From CG2-30-36-16 sp964372115 (GTDB taxonomy: Bacteria > Bacteroidota > Ignavibacteria > Ignavibacteriales > Ignavibacteriaceae): a DNA stretch of 64,000 bases. Every line of letters begins with the position of its first letter. Position 1 is the stretch's first letter. Below the pieces are notes generated by a model that saw nothing but the letters and a program-made list of their open reading frames with translations, had not been told where the DNA came from and made no database searches. The stretch lies in the NCBI GenBank assembly GCA_964372115.1, contig CAYJPN010000005.1, forward strand, positions 139,161 through 203,160, in the 5' to 3' direction. The position numbers and the translations under genes are program-made. Positions 8,590 through 17,357 of the stretch are shown here, piece after piece.

Positions 8590-9765
8590 TTAATTGAAAA
8601 GGTGGGTTGATAATAGCTTCACACCGTTTGTATCGAGTGAAGATAAAATTCTTCTTGCACGGATAAAAGTGCGGAACCTGTATTCATTGAAATTTTGTTT
8701 AGTGCTGTCGAGGCTGTTTATTCTAACCATCCCCGATGAGTGAATAAATTCCATGTTGCCGATGTACATTCCAACATGCACAACCTTTTCCTTTTGTGTT
8801 TCCGATTCTTTTGTACCAAAAAATAATAGATCACCGGGCTGCAAATTATCAAAACCATTTTCTGTATCGATCAACTCGCCAACGTGAACTTGCTGCGACG
8901 CATCACGCGGAAGCATTACACCGTTAAGAAAATATATTGTTTTTGTAAACCCGCTGCAGTCAACCCCTTTTGTTGATGTTCCACCCCAAAGGTATGGCAG
9001 TCCCATTAGTGATTTTGCCGTCGCGATTAGATTATTTTGAGTTAATTTAATTTTCTTTAACCAACTCGAATAAACATCCACACCGCTTGAAGGAATGTAA
9101 GCAAGCCTTCCGTCGGGGTATTCAACTTTTGTAAAATTGATTTCATCGTTTAAATATTTTAAGATATTGCCGGCAACAACATCTGACACCGGGATGCTCT
9201 TTTCATCATTTTCCGAAAACGAAGTGCCATAATTGTTTGTTACAATAACTTTTTCACAATTATTATATTCCTCAATTTTATTTTTATCCGCAACAATAAA
9301 AGCATCATCATCAAGCCATCCTATATAATCGTCCGGCGTTTGAACTAAAAACCAACCCCCTTTTTGTTTAAATACTTTTAGAGTGGTTCCGAGTAACGCT
9401 TGTGTTGCCATCTCTGCGGAATTTTCAGGTTTAGTTCTAACATTTCCAACCGAGATATTTACAATGCCATAAATATTGTTGCCGAGTTTTTCATCGGGTA
9501 ATAATTTTAATTCATCTTTTATTTTGTAATCAGACACCTGCTTAAGCAAGATATTTTTTGCTTCCGGCAGATTGGTTTCGCCGGTTAATGTAAAAATACC
9601 GTCATCTTCTGAAATATTTACATCAAAAATCGCGGTTCGTTTATCGGGGGCATACTCATTTTTAACCATTTCAAATAAAGTTTTAATTTTTTCCATATCT
9701 GTTTTTACCTGGGGGAATATATTTATTGAAATAACCAGTGATAAGATCAATATTTTATATTTCAT
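8590..9765 (-). CDS. NlpC/P60 endopeptidase with bacterial SH3 domains (YkfC-like)
   Basis: A 391-residue exported cysteine peptidase expected to cut gamma-D-Glu to diamino-acid bonds in murein peptides. It has a signal peptide (1-18) and an N-terminal region of about 90 residues. An SH3b domain follows (about 100-160, VRTKPENSAEMATQALLG...GWFLVQTPDDYIGWLDDD), then a second SH3-like segment. The C-terminal NlpC/P60 domain contains Cys270 in VDCSGF, His in VVHVGMYIG and a polar third residue region in FIHSSG. This is the first gene of a four-gene operon with the dipeptide epimerase 15 bases downstream, the same pairing as ykfC/ykfB in Bacillus. A GGAAG sequence lies 6 bases before the ATG. Confidence 0.88.
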   Translation of the reverse strand: MKYKILILSLVISINIFPQVKTDMEKIKTLFEMVKNEYAPDKRTAIFDVNISEDDGIFTLTGETNLPEAKNILLKQVSDYKIKDELKLLPDEKLGNNIYGIVNISVGNVRTKPENSAEMATQALLGTTLKVFKQKGGWFLVQTPDDYIGWLDDDAFIVADKNKIEEYNNCEKVIVTNNYGTSFSENDEKSIPVSDVVAGNILKYLNDEINFTKVEYPDGRLAYIPSSGVDVYSSWLKKIKLTQNNLIATAKSLMGLPYLWGGTSTKGVDCSGFTKTIYFLNGVMLPRDASQQVHVGELIDTENGFDNLQPGDLLFFGTKESETQKEKVVHVGMYIGNMEFIHSSGMVRINSLDSTKQNFNEYRFRTFIRARRILSSLDTNGVKLLSTHLFN

Positions 9766-9870
9766 TTGTGCTTCCGAGTATTAACTTAGTTCAGTGTTAA
9801 TTTATTACCAAATTTAATCATTTTAAAAATTAAATAGTTATTTTAAGAAAAATGATATTTCTTTTAAGAT

Positions 9871-10323
9871 GAAATAGTTGCACTAACCGAAGAGGAATCG
9901 GCTGATCTCTATCTAACAGAATTAAGATTCTTATCGGTTTATGATGTAAAGAATAACAAGGTTTTGGAGATATAAACAAACAATTTATCCTGGACAGCAT
10001 CCACCATTTAGAGTTATTTTAACAACGATAGATGGTTGAGATGTGCGTTAAGGAGCTAAAAAAATAAAATAGTTTATAGGAACTTATGAGGGTGCAAAGT
10101 GTATACAGATTTGAACAGCACTAAAAACATTGGCGATATTGAAATACTTGAAAGAGACAGCAAAATATGGTCGGAATCTATCAAATTTATTAGCTTTTTT
10201 GAGAATTAATCTGTTTGTGAAGATTATTTTAACCAAGTAGTAAAATAGTCCATTAATCAGCCAGAGGATGTTTCGGTTAAAAGTAATCAGATAAATTTGT
10301 TTTCTTCTGAAGCCGAATCATGA
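9871..10323 (+). pseudogene. Decayed coding remnants in a 780-base gene desert
   Basis: Between the NlpC gene and the SGNH gene (9766-10545) there is no intact gene, but two stretches translate as coherent, polar protein-like sequence. One runs from 9871 to a stop at 9973 (EIVALTEEESADLYLTELRF and onward, 34 residues, no start). The other starts at GTG 10099 (reading VYTDLNSTKNIGDIEILERD) and stays sensible through in-frame stops at 10207 and about 10246 to a TGA at 10321. I do not recognise the family. The simplest reading is a gene inactivated by stops and frameshifts. A chance origin cannot be excluded for fragments this short. Confidence 0.3.
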
Positions 10324-10545
10324 ATAATAATAATCTGCCTAATTCTGATTTCAATAAAACATTTATCCTTTTTCTGTTTTTAGGGGAAAATGGCTTTAAT
10401 TTACCTAAATAAAATAAACTTATTGCTAATATTTTTATTTATTTTTTATTACATTAATGATTCAAATGAACGACATTTCTTTATTTTTGTAAACCTTATC
10501 AAGATTTTATTTGTTTGATACATATTGCTTATTTTTTAGTAAATA

Positions 10546-11979
10546 ATGAAAGGCATTCGAATGCGCATAAAAAATGATGAAAACAGACCATTACTATTAA
10601 TTGTGACAACTCTTATACTGGTTTTGTTAATGTCTTTTATCCCAGAAGATTTTACTGTAGCCGGATATACATTTAAACCAATTGATTTATTTATTGATGT
10701 AAAACCGGATTCTGTGTTTTATTCATCCGATCAAATAGATGAGAGCAAAAAACCTATCCAACAGAACTTCGAGGTTCTTCAAGCTTCGGCGGATTATTCT
10801 CAATTGCTCGTTTCATTAGAAAATTATTCTGAATTTTTTAACAATTTGACTCCGAACATTTTAATGCAAGATATCGGGAAAAAAGTTCCTCTGTCAGGAA
10901 ATGTCCAGCAGATGAAATATTTTTACGATGCGCTTAAAAATTCAAAAAGCCAGAAAATAAGGATTGCTGATTACGGAGACAGCGGAAATGAAGGTGATTT
11001 AGGAACATCCGATTTACGAATTGGATTCCAAAAACGGTTCGGAGGACACGGTGTGGGATTTATGAATATAACCGCCCAGGACATTTCTTTTAGAATGACA
11101 ACAAAGCATAGTTTTTCGGATAACTGGAAAACAGTTTCAGCGTTGGCTGGAAAAGACCGTAATGTGCCGTTTGCTATGAACGGATTTGTTGCTATTCCCA
11201 AAGCAGCGGGCGCCTGGGTAAAATATGAAGCTCAACCTGTGAATCAGTCATCCAAGAGTTTTTCCCTCGCCAGATTCTTCTATACGAACGCAAAAAAATC
11301 AACTATTAAATACTCATTTAACAATGGGAAAGAAGAAACGGCTGCACTCACACCCGGTAGTGGAGTCCAGGAACTTGTATTAGATCCGGGAAAAGATGTT
11401 ACATCATTAAAAATTACCGCCACTGCCCCGGATCAGGCTCATTTCTTTGGAGTAAGCCTTGAAAGCGGTAACGGGGTTTATGTCGATAATTTTGCTTGGC
11501 GGGGAAACACTGGTATTTCCTTTAAAGATATTCCGGAAGAATATAAAAAGGATTTTAATCGTCTCTTAAATTATAAACTTATCATCCTCACTTTCGGCGC
11601 TAACATGCTGGCTTCTGGAAACGTTAATTTTAATAGTTACAGATCGGAGATGACCAAAGTAATAAAAGAACTCCAAAAGAATTTTCCAACTACAAGTATA
11701 TTGTTAGTTGGTTTGGGGGATAAGTGTATTAAACGGGGATCTAAATTTGTTACAAGCCCAGACGCGCTTAAAATGATGGAAACTCAGAAAAAAATTGCGG
11801 AAGATACAGGGGTAACTTATTGGGACAAATTTGAAGCTATGGGTGGAATGAATTCAATGGTTGAGTGGGTAAACCACAACCCACCGTATGCTTCCAAAGA
11901 TTATGGTCACCTTACATATGACGGAGCTAAATTCCTTGGCGAAATGATATTCGATGTATTAATAGACTCATACAAATAA
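10546..11979 (+). CDS. SGNH/GDSL-type hydrolase or acyltransferase, membrane-anchored (DltD/AlgJ-like role)
   Basis: A 477-residue protein with one N-terminal membrane segment (LLLIVTTLILVLLMSF) and a long extracytoplasmic part. SGNH blocks are visible: nucleophile S146 in DYGDSGNEGD, a Gly/Asn block in FGANMLASGN, and the terminal D452-Y-G-H455 pair. A jelly-roll-like insert (about 190-325) separates blocks I and III, as in several O-acetyltransferase partners. Met6 at 10561 is an alternative start with AAAGG eight bases before it. The acyl carrier protein and MBOAT genes follow at once, so it probably completes acyl transfer to a surface glycan or lipid, as AlgJ/AlgX or DltD do. The substrate is unknown. 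Confidence 0.75.
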   Translation: MKGIRMRIKNDENRPLLLIVTTLILVLLMSFIPEDFTVAGYTFKPIDLFIDVKPDSVFYSSDQIDESKKPIQQNFEVLQASADYSQLLVSLENYSEFFNNLTPNILMQDIGKKVPLSGNVQQMKYFYDALKNSKSQKIRIADYGDSGNEGDLGTSDLRIGFQKRFGGHGVGFMNITAQDISFRMTTKHSFSDNWKTVSALAGKDRNVPFAMNGFVAIPKAAGAWVKYEAQPVNQSSKSFSLARFFYTNAKKSTIKYSFNNGKEETAALTPGSGVQELVLDPGKDVTSLKITATAPDQAHFFGVSLESGNGVYVDNFAWRGNTGISFKDIPEEYKKDFNRLLNYKLIILTFGANMLASGNVNFNSYRSEMTKVIKELQKNFPTTSILLVGLGDKCIKRGSKFVTSPDALKMMETQKKIAEDTGVTYWDKFEAMGGMNSMVEWVNHNPPYASKDYGHLTYDGAKFLGEMIFDVLIDSYK

Positions 11980-12007
11980 TTAAAGAAAAACTAAAAACGG
12001 AGAAAAA

Positions 12008-12244
12008 ATGTTGTCTGAAAAGCTTCTTGACTTGGTAAAAAAAGAACTAAAATTAGCGAGTGATTTTGAACTAAAACCGGAAATGACCGCCAGCCAAGTC
12101 CCGGGATGGGACTCATTAAATCATATTAACATCATTGTCTCTATTGAAAAAGAATTTGGGATAAAATTTAAAGGGTTGGAAATTTTGAAAGCAAAAAACA
12201 TAGGAGATTTACAGAATCTTATTAATAGTAAATTTCCCGCATAA
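12008..12244 (+). CDS. Acyl carrier protein (DltC-like size)
   Basis: A 78-residue carrier protein. The 4'-phosphopantetheine attachment serine is S36 in GWDSLNHIN, followed by the amphipathic helix IIVSIEKEFGIKF. It lies 28 bases after the SGNH gene with AACGGAGAAAAA before its ATG, a good ribosome binding site (GGAG). Placement between an SGNH protein and an MBOAT acyltransferase suggests it carries the activated acyl or aminoacyl group for export rather than serving fatty-acid synthesis. The enzyme that loads it is not adjacent. The best candidate in the window is the adenylation protein at 22866-24380. Confidence 0.88.
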   Translation: MLSEKLLDLVKKELKLASDFELKPEMTASQVPGWDSLNHINIIVSIEKEFGIKFKGLEILKAKNIGDLQNLINSKFPA

Positions 12245-12356
12245 TATTAAGAAATAGATTCTTTATTTTTTTTTGACTCAAAATATTTTAGACTCTCCGT
12301 TCTGACGGAATTTTCTAAAAGAAAAAAATTTAATAATTAATTATGATGAGTAAGAT

Positions 12357-13856
12357 ATGCCTTACCCGATAGACTGGACAAAATTTCGAGAACTATTTGA
12401 ATACGTTCCGCACGACCCGTTACTCTTTGGTTCTAGTTTATTTATTTTCTTTTTTATAGCTGTACTAGCAGTCTACAGGTTTTTTAGTGGAAACAATAAC
12501 TTTAGAATTTATACTCTTATTTTCTTTTCGTTATTCTTTTATTATAAAGCTGCAGGTATTTATCTGTTGCTTCTAGTTTTTATTGCAATTATAAATTTTT
12601 ATGCCGGGGCATGGATATTTAACGCAAAAACTCAGTTGCATAAACGGCTCATCTTAACTGCAACAATATTTATTAATCTCGGGTTACTCGGTTATTTCAA
12701 ATATACCAACTTCTTTTTTGAAATATTAAACAGTCTGAAAATAGGTCAGTTTGATATGTTGGATATTTTCCTACCGATAGGTATCTCATTTTATACATTT
12801 AAAGCAATGAGTTACTTAATTGAGATATATTTTGAAATGCTGGAACCAATCAAGAGTCTAAGGAATTTTTCCCTTTTTGTTTTTTTCTTTCCAAACGTCC
12901 TTATGGGTCCTATCGATCGTGCGGTTAATTTTCTTCCGCAGATCGAAGAGAAGCCGGTATTTACTCGTGAAAAAATGGGGTTAGCTTTATTTTTACTTTG
13001 TACCGGTTTGTTCAAAAAATATATTCTTGCCGATTACATCAGTTTAAATTTTACTGACAGAGTGGTTGACTTTCCGTTGCGTTTTACCGGTGTCGAGAAC
13101 TTATTTGCTATTTATGGTTCGGCACTGCAAGGTTACGCTGATTTTTCAGGATATACCGACATGGCGCTTGCAATCGGGCTTCTTCTTGGTTTTGAATTGA
13201 TGGATAACTTTAACCGCCCGTTTAAAGCTTACAGTGTTGCTGAATACTGGCGAAGATGGCATTTGTCACTCTCTACCTGGCTGCTCGATTATTTATTCCG
13301 CCCATTACAGATTTCATTAAGAAATTTGAGAAAAACCGGAACAGCCATTGCTATTTTTATTACGTTTTTTGTTGTAGGTATCTGGCACGGACCAAGTTTT
13401 ACTTTTGTATTATTTGGTTTACTTCATAGCTTTTTTCTTGTTTTCTCAATGTATACCCAACCATACAGGGATGCTTTTTATGATAAATTAAAAATAAGAA
13501 ATACAAAATGGCTAAGAGTTCTACAAATAATTTTTACATTTCATTTGCTCGCTTTTACTGCCATACTATTCCGAGCGCGCTCGCTGCAATACGCAACAGA
13601 TATGATAAAACAAGTATTTACTTATTTTCATGCGGAAGTTTTTCCACAGTATGTTGCGGCATATCCATCTATAGTTTTCCTGATTGTTATCGGTTACGTA
13701 ACCCATTTTTTGCCTGATGCGTGGGAGAAAAAAACAGTTTCTATTTTAGGTAAAACGCCGCTTGTATTGCAGGCTATTATCCTCGCTGTAATGATTTGGT
13801 TGGTCGCTCAGGTACGTTCTGCTGCGATGCAGCCATTTTTATATTTTAAGTTTTAA
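12357..13856 (+). CDS. MBOAT-family membrane O-acyltransferase (AlgI/DltB-like)
   Basis: A 499-residue polytopic membrane protein with about 11 hydrophobic segments. MBOAT hallmarks are clear: RRWHLSLSTWLLDYLFRPLQ and the invariant histidine H344 in GIWHGPSFTF. Family members move acyl groups from a cytoplasmic donor across the membrane onto extracellular targets such as alginate, peptidoglycan or teichoic acids. It follows the SGNH and carrier-protein genes (112-base gap), and all three point the same way. Presence of a dedicated carrier protein resembles the Dlt system more than alginate acetylation. The acceptor cannot be told from sequence. Confidence 0.9.
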   Translation: MPYPIDWTKFRELFEYVPHDPLLFGSSLFIFFFIAVLAVYRFFSGNNNFRIYTLIFFSLFFYYKAAGIYLLLLVFIAIINFYAGAWIFNAKTQLHKRLILTATIFINLGLLGYFKYTNFFFEILNSLKIGQFDMLDIFLPIGISFYTFKAMSYLIEIYFEMLEPIKSLRNFSLFVFFFPNVLMGPIDRAVNFLPQIEEKPVFTREKMGLALFLLCTGLFKKYILADYISLNFTDRVVDFPLRFTGVENLFAIYGSALQGYADFSGYTDMALAIGLLLGFELMDNFNRPFKAYSVAEYWRRWHLSLSTWLLDYLFRPLQISLRNLRKTGTAIAIFITFFVVGIWHGPSFTFVLFGLLHSFFLVFSMYTQPYRDAFYDKLKIRNTKWLRVLQIIFTFHLLAFTAILFRARSLQYATDMIKQVFTYFHAEVFPQYVAAYPSIVFLIVIGYVTHFLPDAWEKKTVSILGKTPLVLQAIILAVMIWLVAQVRSAAMQPFLYFKF

Positions 13857-14295
13857 TCTCTGATGATGAAACACAATTAGGTAAATTATCCAGGGTAAAG
13901 AATACTCAAGTTTTTTTATTCGTTCAATAAAAAATTATAGGGCTGTGTTAAAACTATGAAATTGTGGACAATAAACTTTTTTAAAATAAATTGTTAATTT
14001 CCGCAAGATTGCACATTTTGGCATCTACTTAAACAAACCTCTAATTTTGAGCAATAATTTGTGCAGCAATCAGTAAAATGGGTCTTCGGAAAAAACCATT
14101 AATGACGCAATAGATATTTGCTATTTACACTTAATATATTTACATTTTAGAGGCTTAAACAGCGTTTTTTTAATATGTGGTAGTTTATATTTGTTAATAT
14201 GAGAGTTAAAAATTACGGGTATACCTGATAATTTTATTTGCTGATGTTTTTAAATATAGCGTACGCATTTTTTTATTTTTTCTAGTGAGGGTTTT
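13857..14295. other. Intergenic region, 439 bases
   Basis: This is AT-rich DNA without a credible open frame. It separates the MBOAT gene from the first FN3 surface-protein gene and must hold the latter's promoter. The GAGGG ribosome binding site for that gene is at its very end. No hairpin terminator of convincing strength is seen after the MBOAT gene. Confidence 0.5.
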
Positions 14296-17028
14296 ATGAA
14301 ATTTAATTTTTTATTTTTTGTTTTGTTTGTGTTCATTGCGGGTAGCATAATGACACTTGCGCAGCCAACATTGTTAACTCCAATAGATGGAGCAACTGGT
14401 GTGGCTTTGGATCCTACTTTAACCTGGACAAATACGGGCACATTGTATAGTGTTGATATTGATGATAATTCCGATTTTTCTTCACCCGTTCTTGGTGCAG
14501 TTAATGTTAATCCTAATTCATATTCAATACCAGGTGGAATCTTGGCTAACTATACAACCTATTATTGGCGTGTTCAAGAAACATTTCCGGTACCATCCGG
14601 GTGGTCCACTGTATTCCATTTCACGACAGTTCCTTCGGCAGTTCCAGCCGCTTTCACTTTGCTTACACCAGCAGATGGAACCAACCCGTTCGATGTTAAT
14701 CCAGCAAATTTTACGTGGAATGCTTCTACCGAAGTTGATTTGTACACCGTTGAAGTTTCCGATGATAATTTCGCGAATGTTGATTTTTCAACGACTTCAA
14801 CTACTACTTCTGCATCAATCGCAGGTTTAGGTTTTACCACCGCATATAAGTGGCGGGTTAGTGCAACAAATTTTTTAGGAACGACAACTTCTCCTGAATT
14901 CAGTTTTACTTCTTCCGCTCTACCGGCGCCCTCGGTGCCTACTTTAACTTCACCTGTCGCTGATGAGGTGGTTTCTGAATTCCCTACATTGGTGTGGACG
15001 GCAAGTACTCCTAATCCCCCGGCACCAACGTATACACTTCAGGTTACACCTGACCCTACATTTTATTATATACCGGCTGGTTTAAATATTGCCGGTCTTG
15101 GCACCAACTCTTATACATTTCTCACGGAGCTTGATCGTGGTTCACCATATTATTGGAGAGTAAGAGCAACTAATGCTTCCGGTTCCAGTGCCTGGTCTAC
15201 TCCAATAAAGTTTATTGTTTCATTATCGGGTGTTGTGGAACCACCTGTTCCGGTGCTGACATTTCCTTCTGACGCTTCCACAATTCATGGTTGGAGTATT
15301 GATTTGAGATGGTATTCAAATTATTTTGGCGATCAACTCACTTATGATCTTGAGTGGGGGACAGATAACACTTTTGGTGTAACTACTCTTGTTAATATTT
15401 TAGTGCCCGGAACCACCACTTTAAATTTAGCTGGTTTGACCCCAAATACTACCTATTATTGGCGTGTAAAAGGAATAAAAGGAGCTGATGAATCTGCTTT
15501 TTCTGCCGCATATTCATTCACTACGCCGCCTTTAGTAGCTGCTACAGTTCCTGTTCCTTCCTGGCCAATTGGAGCTACTGAAATCTATAACACTACCCCG
15601 ACACTTTACTGGTATTTGAATAGCAACAGTGTGGGATTAACTTTTAATTTGCAATATAGTTTTGTTGATGCAGCTTTCTCTGATGCAATACCCCCGGTGA
15701 CGGGTTTACTCGTTTCAAATTATACTTTACCGGCTCTCACCGCCGGACAAGTGGTTTATTGGCGTGTACTTTCAGATAACGGCGCGCAGCAATCAGCATG
15801 GTCAGCTACTGAATCCTTTTCAGTTGCAAACACTGCTGCTGTTCCTGTCGTTCCTACAATTTCATGGCCTCAAGGTGGAACAGTTGTTTACGCAACTTCC
15901 ACAGATTTAAATTGGTATGTAAACGGAAACAGCACTGATTTATATTACGAAGTACAGTTCAGAACCGCACCAATTGCTGATAATGCAGTGGATTTCACTA
16001 CACTTGCAAATGTGTTTTTAGTGAATGTTCCGTTAAATTGGGCAACAACATACTATTGGCGTGTAAGATCAACAGATGGAACAACTACCTCGGCATGGTC
16101 AACGGAAGCAACATTTTCAACGTTCGGAGTTGCCGGCGCAAATGTTCCTATACAATCATGGCCATTAGACGGAGTTACTGTTTACCAAACGACTCAACAA
16201 CTTTCCTGGTATTTGAACGGACCAAGTTCCGGATATACCTTTGATGTTGAGGTAAATGGAGCGCTTGATCCAGCTAGAACCGGATTAGCCGCTAACAACT
16301 GTGATTATACTCCGTTAACACCTGGTGGAACTTATACATGGAGAGTAAGATCTAATATTGGGGCTTCACAATCAGCTTATTCCCCGTTATTTACATTTTA
16401 TGCTTATACAGGTTTTGCCCCAACGGCGCCTCTATTAGGAAGCCCGATAAGTGGCGTTTCGGTAGGAACAAGATCACCGGAATTATCATGGTTTGTAAAT
16501 TCGCCGACGAATTCATTAAAATATGAAATCCAGATTTCGGAGAATGATAGTTTTACCGACCCAATTATTATCAGTGATTTGAGCAGCGTTACATACCAAT
16601 TGAATGAATTAGCTCTTAGTAAAACATATTTTTGGCGCGTTCGTTCGAAAGATAATGACGGTAATTTTTCGAGTTTTTCAAAAACCGAAGTCTTTACTGT
16701 TGGTAACTTAACGGATGTTGATGATGAAAATGGCAGCGGAAAAATGCCAACAACTTACGCTCTTGAACAGAATTATCCGAATCCGTTCAACCCGACAACA
16801 ACCATTAAATATTCGATTCCGGAAGTTTCTTTCGTAAACATAAAAATTTACGATATGCTTGGAAGAGAAGTTAAAACTTTAGTTAGCTCACTGCACAAAG
16901 CCGGCTCTTATGATATAAGATGGAACGGTGAAAATAATTATGGAAGCAAAGTTGCAAGCGGTACATATATTTATCGCGTAACCACTGGGGCATATTCCAA
17001 AGCGTTAAAGTTAATGCTATTAAAATAG
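14296..17028 (+). CDS. T9SS-exported surface protein with eight FN3-like repeats
   Basis: A 910-residue secreted protein. The signal peptide is MKFNFLFFVLFVFIAGSIMT plus LAQ. About eight FN3-like modules of 95-105 residues follow, each opening with a P-x-x-G/D core and W(Y/F)xN and ending in YYWRVR or a variant (TYYWRVK, YFWRVR). The C-terminal 85 residues are a type IX sorting domain (NYPNPFNPTTTIKYSIP, MLGREVKTL, ending LMLLK). The protein is expected to be exported through the T9SS and held at or released from the cell surface. A binding or adhesive role is inferred from repeats only; no catalytic domain is seen. GTGAGGG sits before the ATG. It is paralogous to the gene at 17358. Confidence 0.88.
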   Translation: MKFNFLFFVLFVFIAGSIMTLAQPTLLTPIDGATGVALDPTLTWTNTGTLYSVDIDDNSDFSSPVLGAVNVNPNSYSIPGGILANYTTYYWRVQETFPVPSGWSTVFHFTTVPSAVPAAFTLLTPADGTNPFDVNPANFTWNASTEVDLYTVEVSDDNFANVDFSTTSTTTSASIAGLGFTTAYKWRVSATNFLGTTTSPEFSFTSSALPAPSVPTLTSPVADEVVSEFPTLVWTASTPNPPAPTYTLQVTPDPTFYYIPAGLNIAGLGTNSYTFLTELDRGSPYYWRVRATNASGSSAWSTPIKFIVSLSGVVEPPVPVLTFPSDASTIHGWSIDLRWYSNYFGDQLTYDLEWGTDNTFGVTTLVNILVPGTTTLNLAGLTPNTTYYWRVKGIKGADESAFSAAYSFTTPPLVAATVPVPSWPIGATEIYNTTPTLYWYLNSNSVGLTFNLQYSFVDAAFSDAIPPVTGLLVSNYTLPALTAGQVVYWRVLSDNGAQQSAWSATESFSVANTAAVPVVPTISWPQGGTVVYATSTDLNWYVNGNSTDLYYEVQFRTAPIADNAVDFTTLANVFLVNVPLNWATTYYWRVRSTDGTTTSAWSTEATFSTFGVAGANVPIQSWPLDGVTVYQTTQQLSWYLNGPSSGYTFDVEVNGALDPARTGLAANNCDYTPLTPGGTYTWRVRSNIGASQSAYSPLFTFYAYTGFAPTAPLLGSPISGVSVGTRSPELSWFVNSPTNSLKYEIQISENDSFTDPIIISDLSSVTYQLNELALSKTYFWRVRSKDNDGNFSSFSKTEVFTVGNLTDVDDENGSGKMPTTYALEQNYPNPFNPTTTIKYSIPEVSFVNIKIYDMLGREVKTLVSSLHKAGSYDIRWNGENNYGSKVASGTYIYRVTTGAYSKALKLMLLK

Positions 17029-17052
17029 TTTTCACAAAAAATTATTCAAATA

Positions 17053-17083
17053 AAAAGCCATGCACACCGCATGGCTTTTTTTT
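17053..17083 (+). terminator. Intrinsic terminator after first FN3 gene
   Basis: The stem GCCATGC (17057-17063) pairs with GCATGGC (17069-17075) around loop ACACC, and eight T follow (17076-17083). This is a textbook rho-independent terminator 25 bases past the stop. The same 7-bp stem recurs after the paralogous gene. Confidence 0.92.
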
Positions 17084-17357
17084 GCCAACATTGAAAATAG
17101 CCGCATTAATCAAATCTCCTACAAACCTATCTCTGCAAAAATATATTTAAGTCTTGCGCCATTATTCTTAATAAGTCCATTGTTTTTCTGTAAAATAATA
17201 TTTACTTTCTTAGCGCTTAAGAATAGATGTTCTAACAACATCTTTTTAAATTTTATTTTTTCTTTTTACACATATTAACAACGGAAATTGTGATCTATAA
17301 TTGCTGTTTTAAATTTAATTAATGCAGCGTGTTCTTAATAATTCGAGTGAGGGCTCA

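Noticed and set aside
10546..13856. Alginate O-acetylation genes (algI/algJ)
   Set aside because: The MBOAT and SGNH proteins resemble AlgI/AlgJ, but no alginate synthesis gene is present and an acyl carrier protein lies between them, so a specific alginate role is not supported.
13930..13960. Insertion-sequence end (ggctgtgttaaaac)
   Set aside because: It resembles some IS termini, but no partner inverted repeat or transposase trace was found in the surrounding region.
14574..14840. Minus-strand open frame inside the first FN3 gene
   Set aside because: It is a shadow of the coding sequence on the other strand with no start context. The same applies to the many 60-180 codon frames opposite the ion-operon genes.
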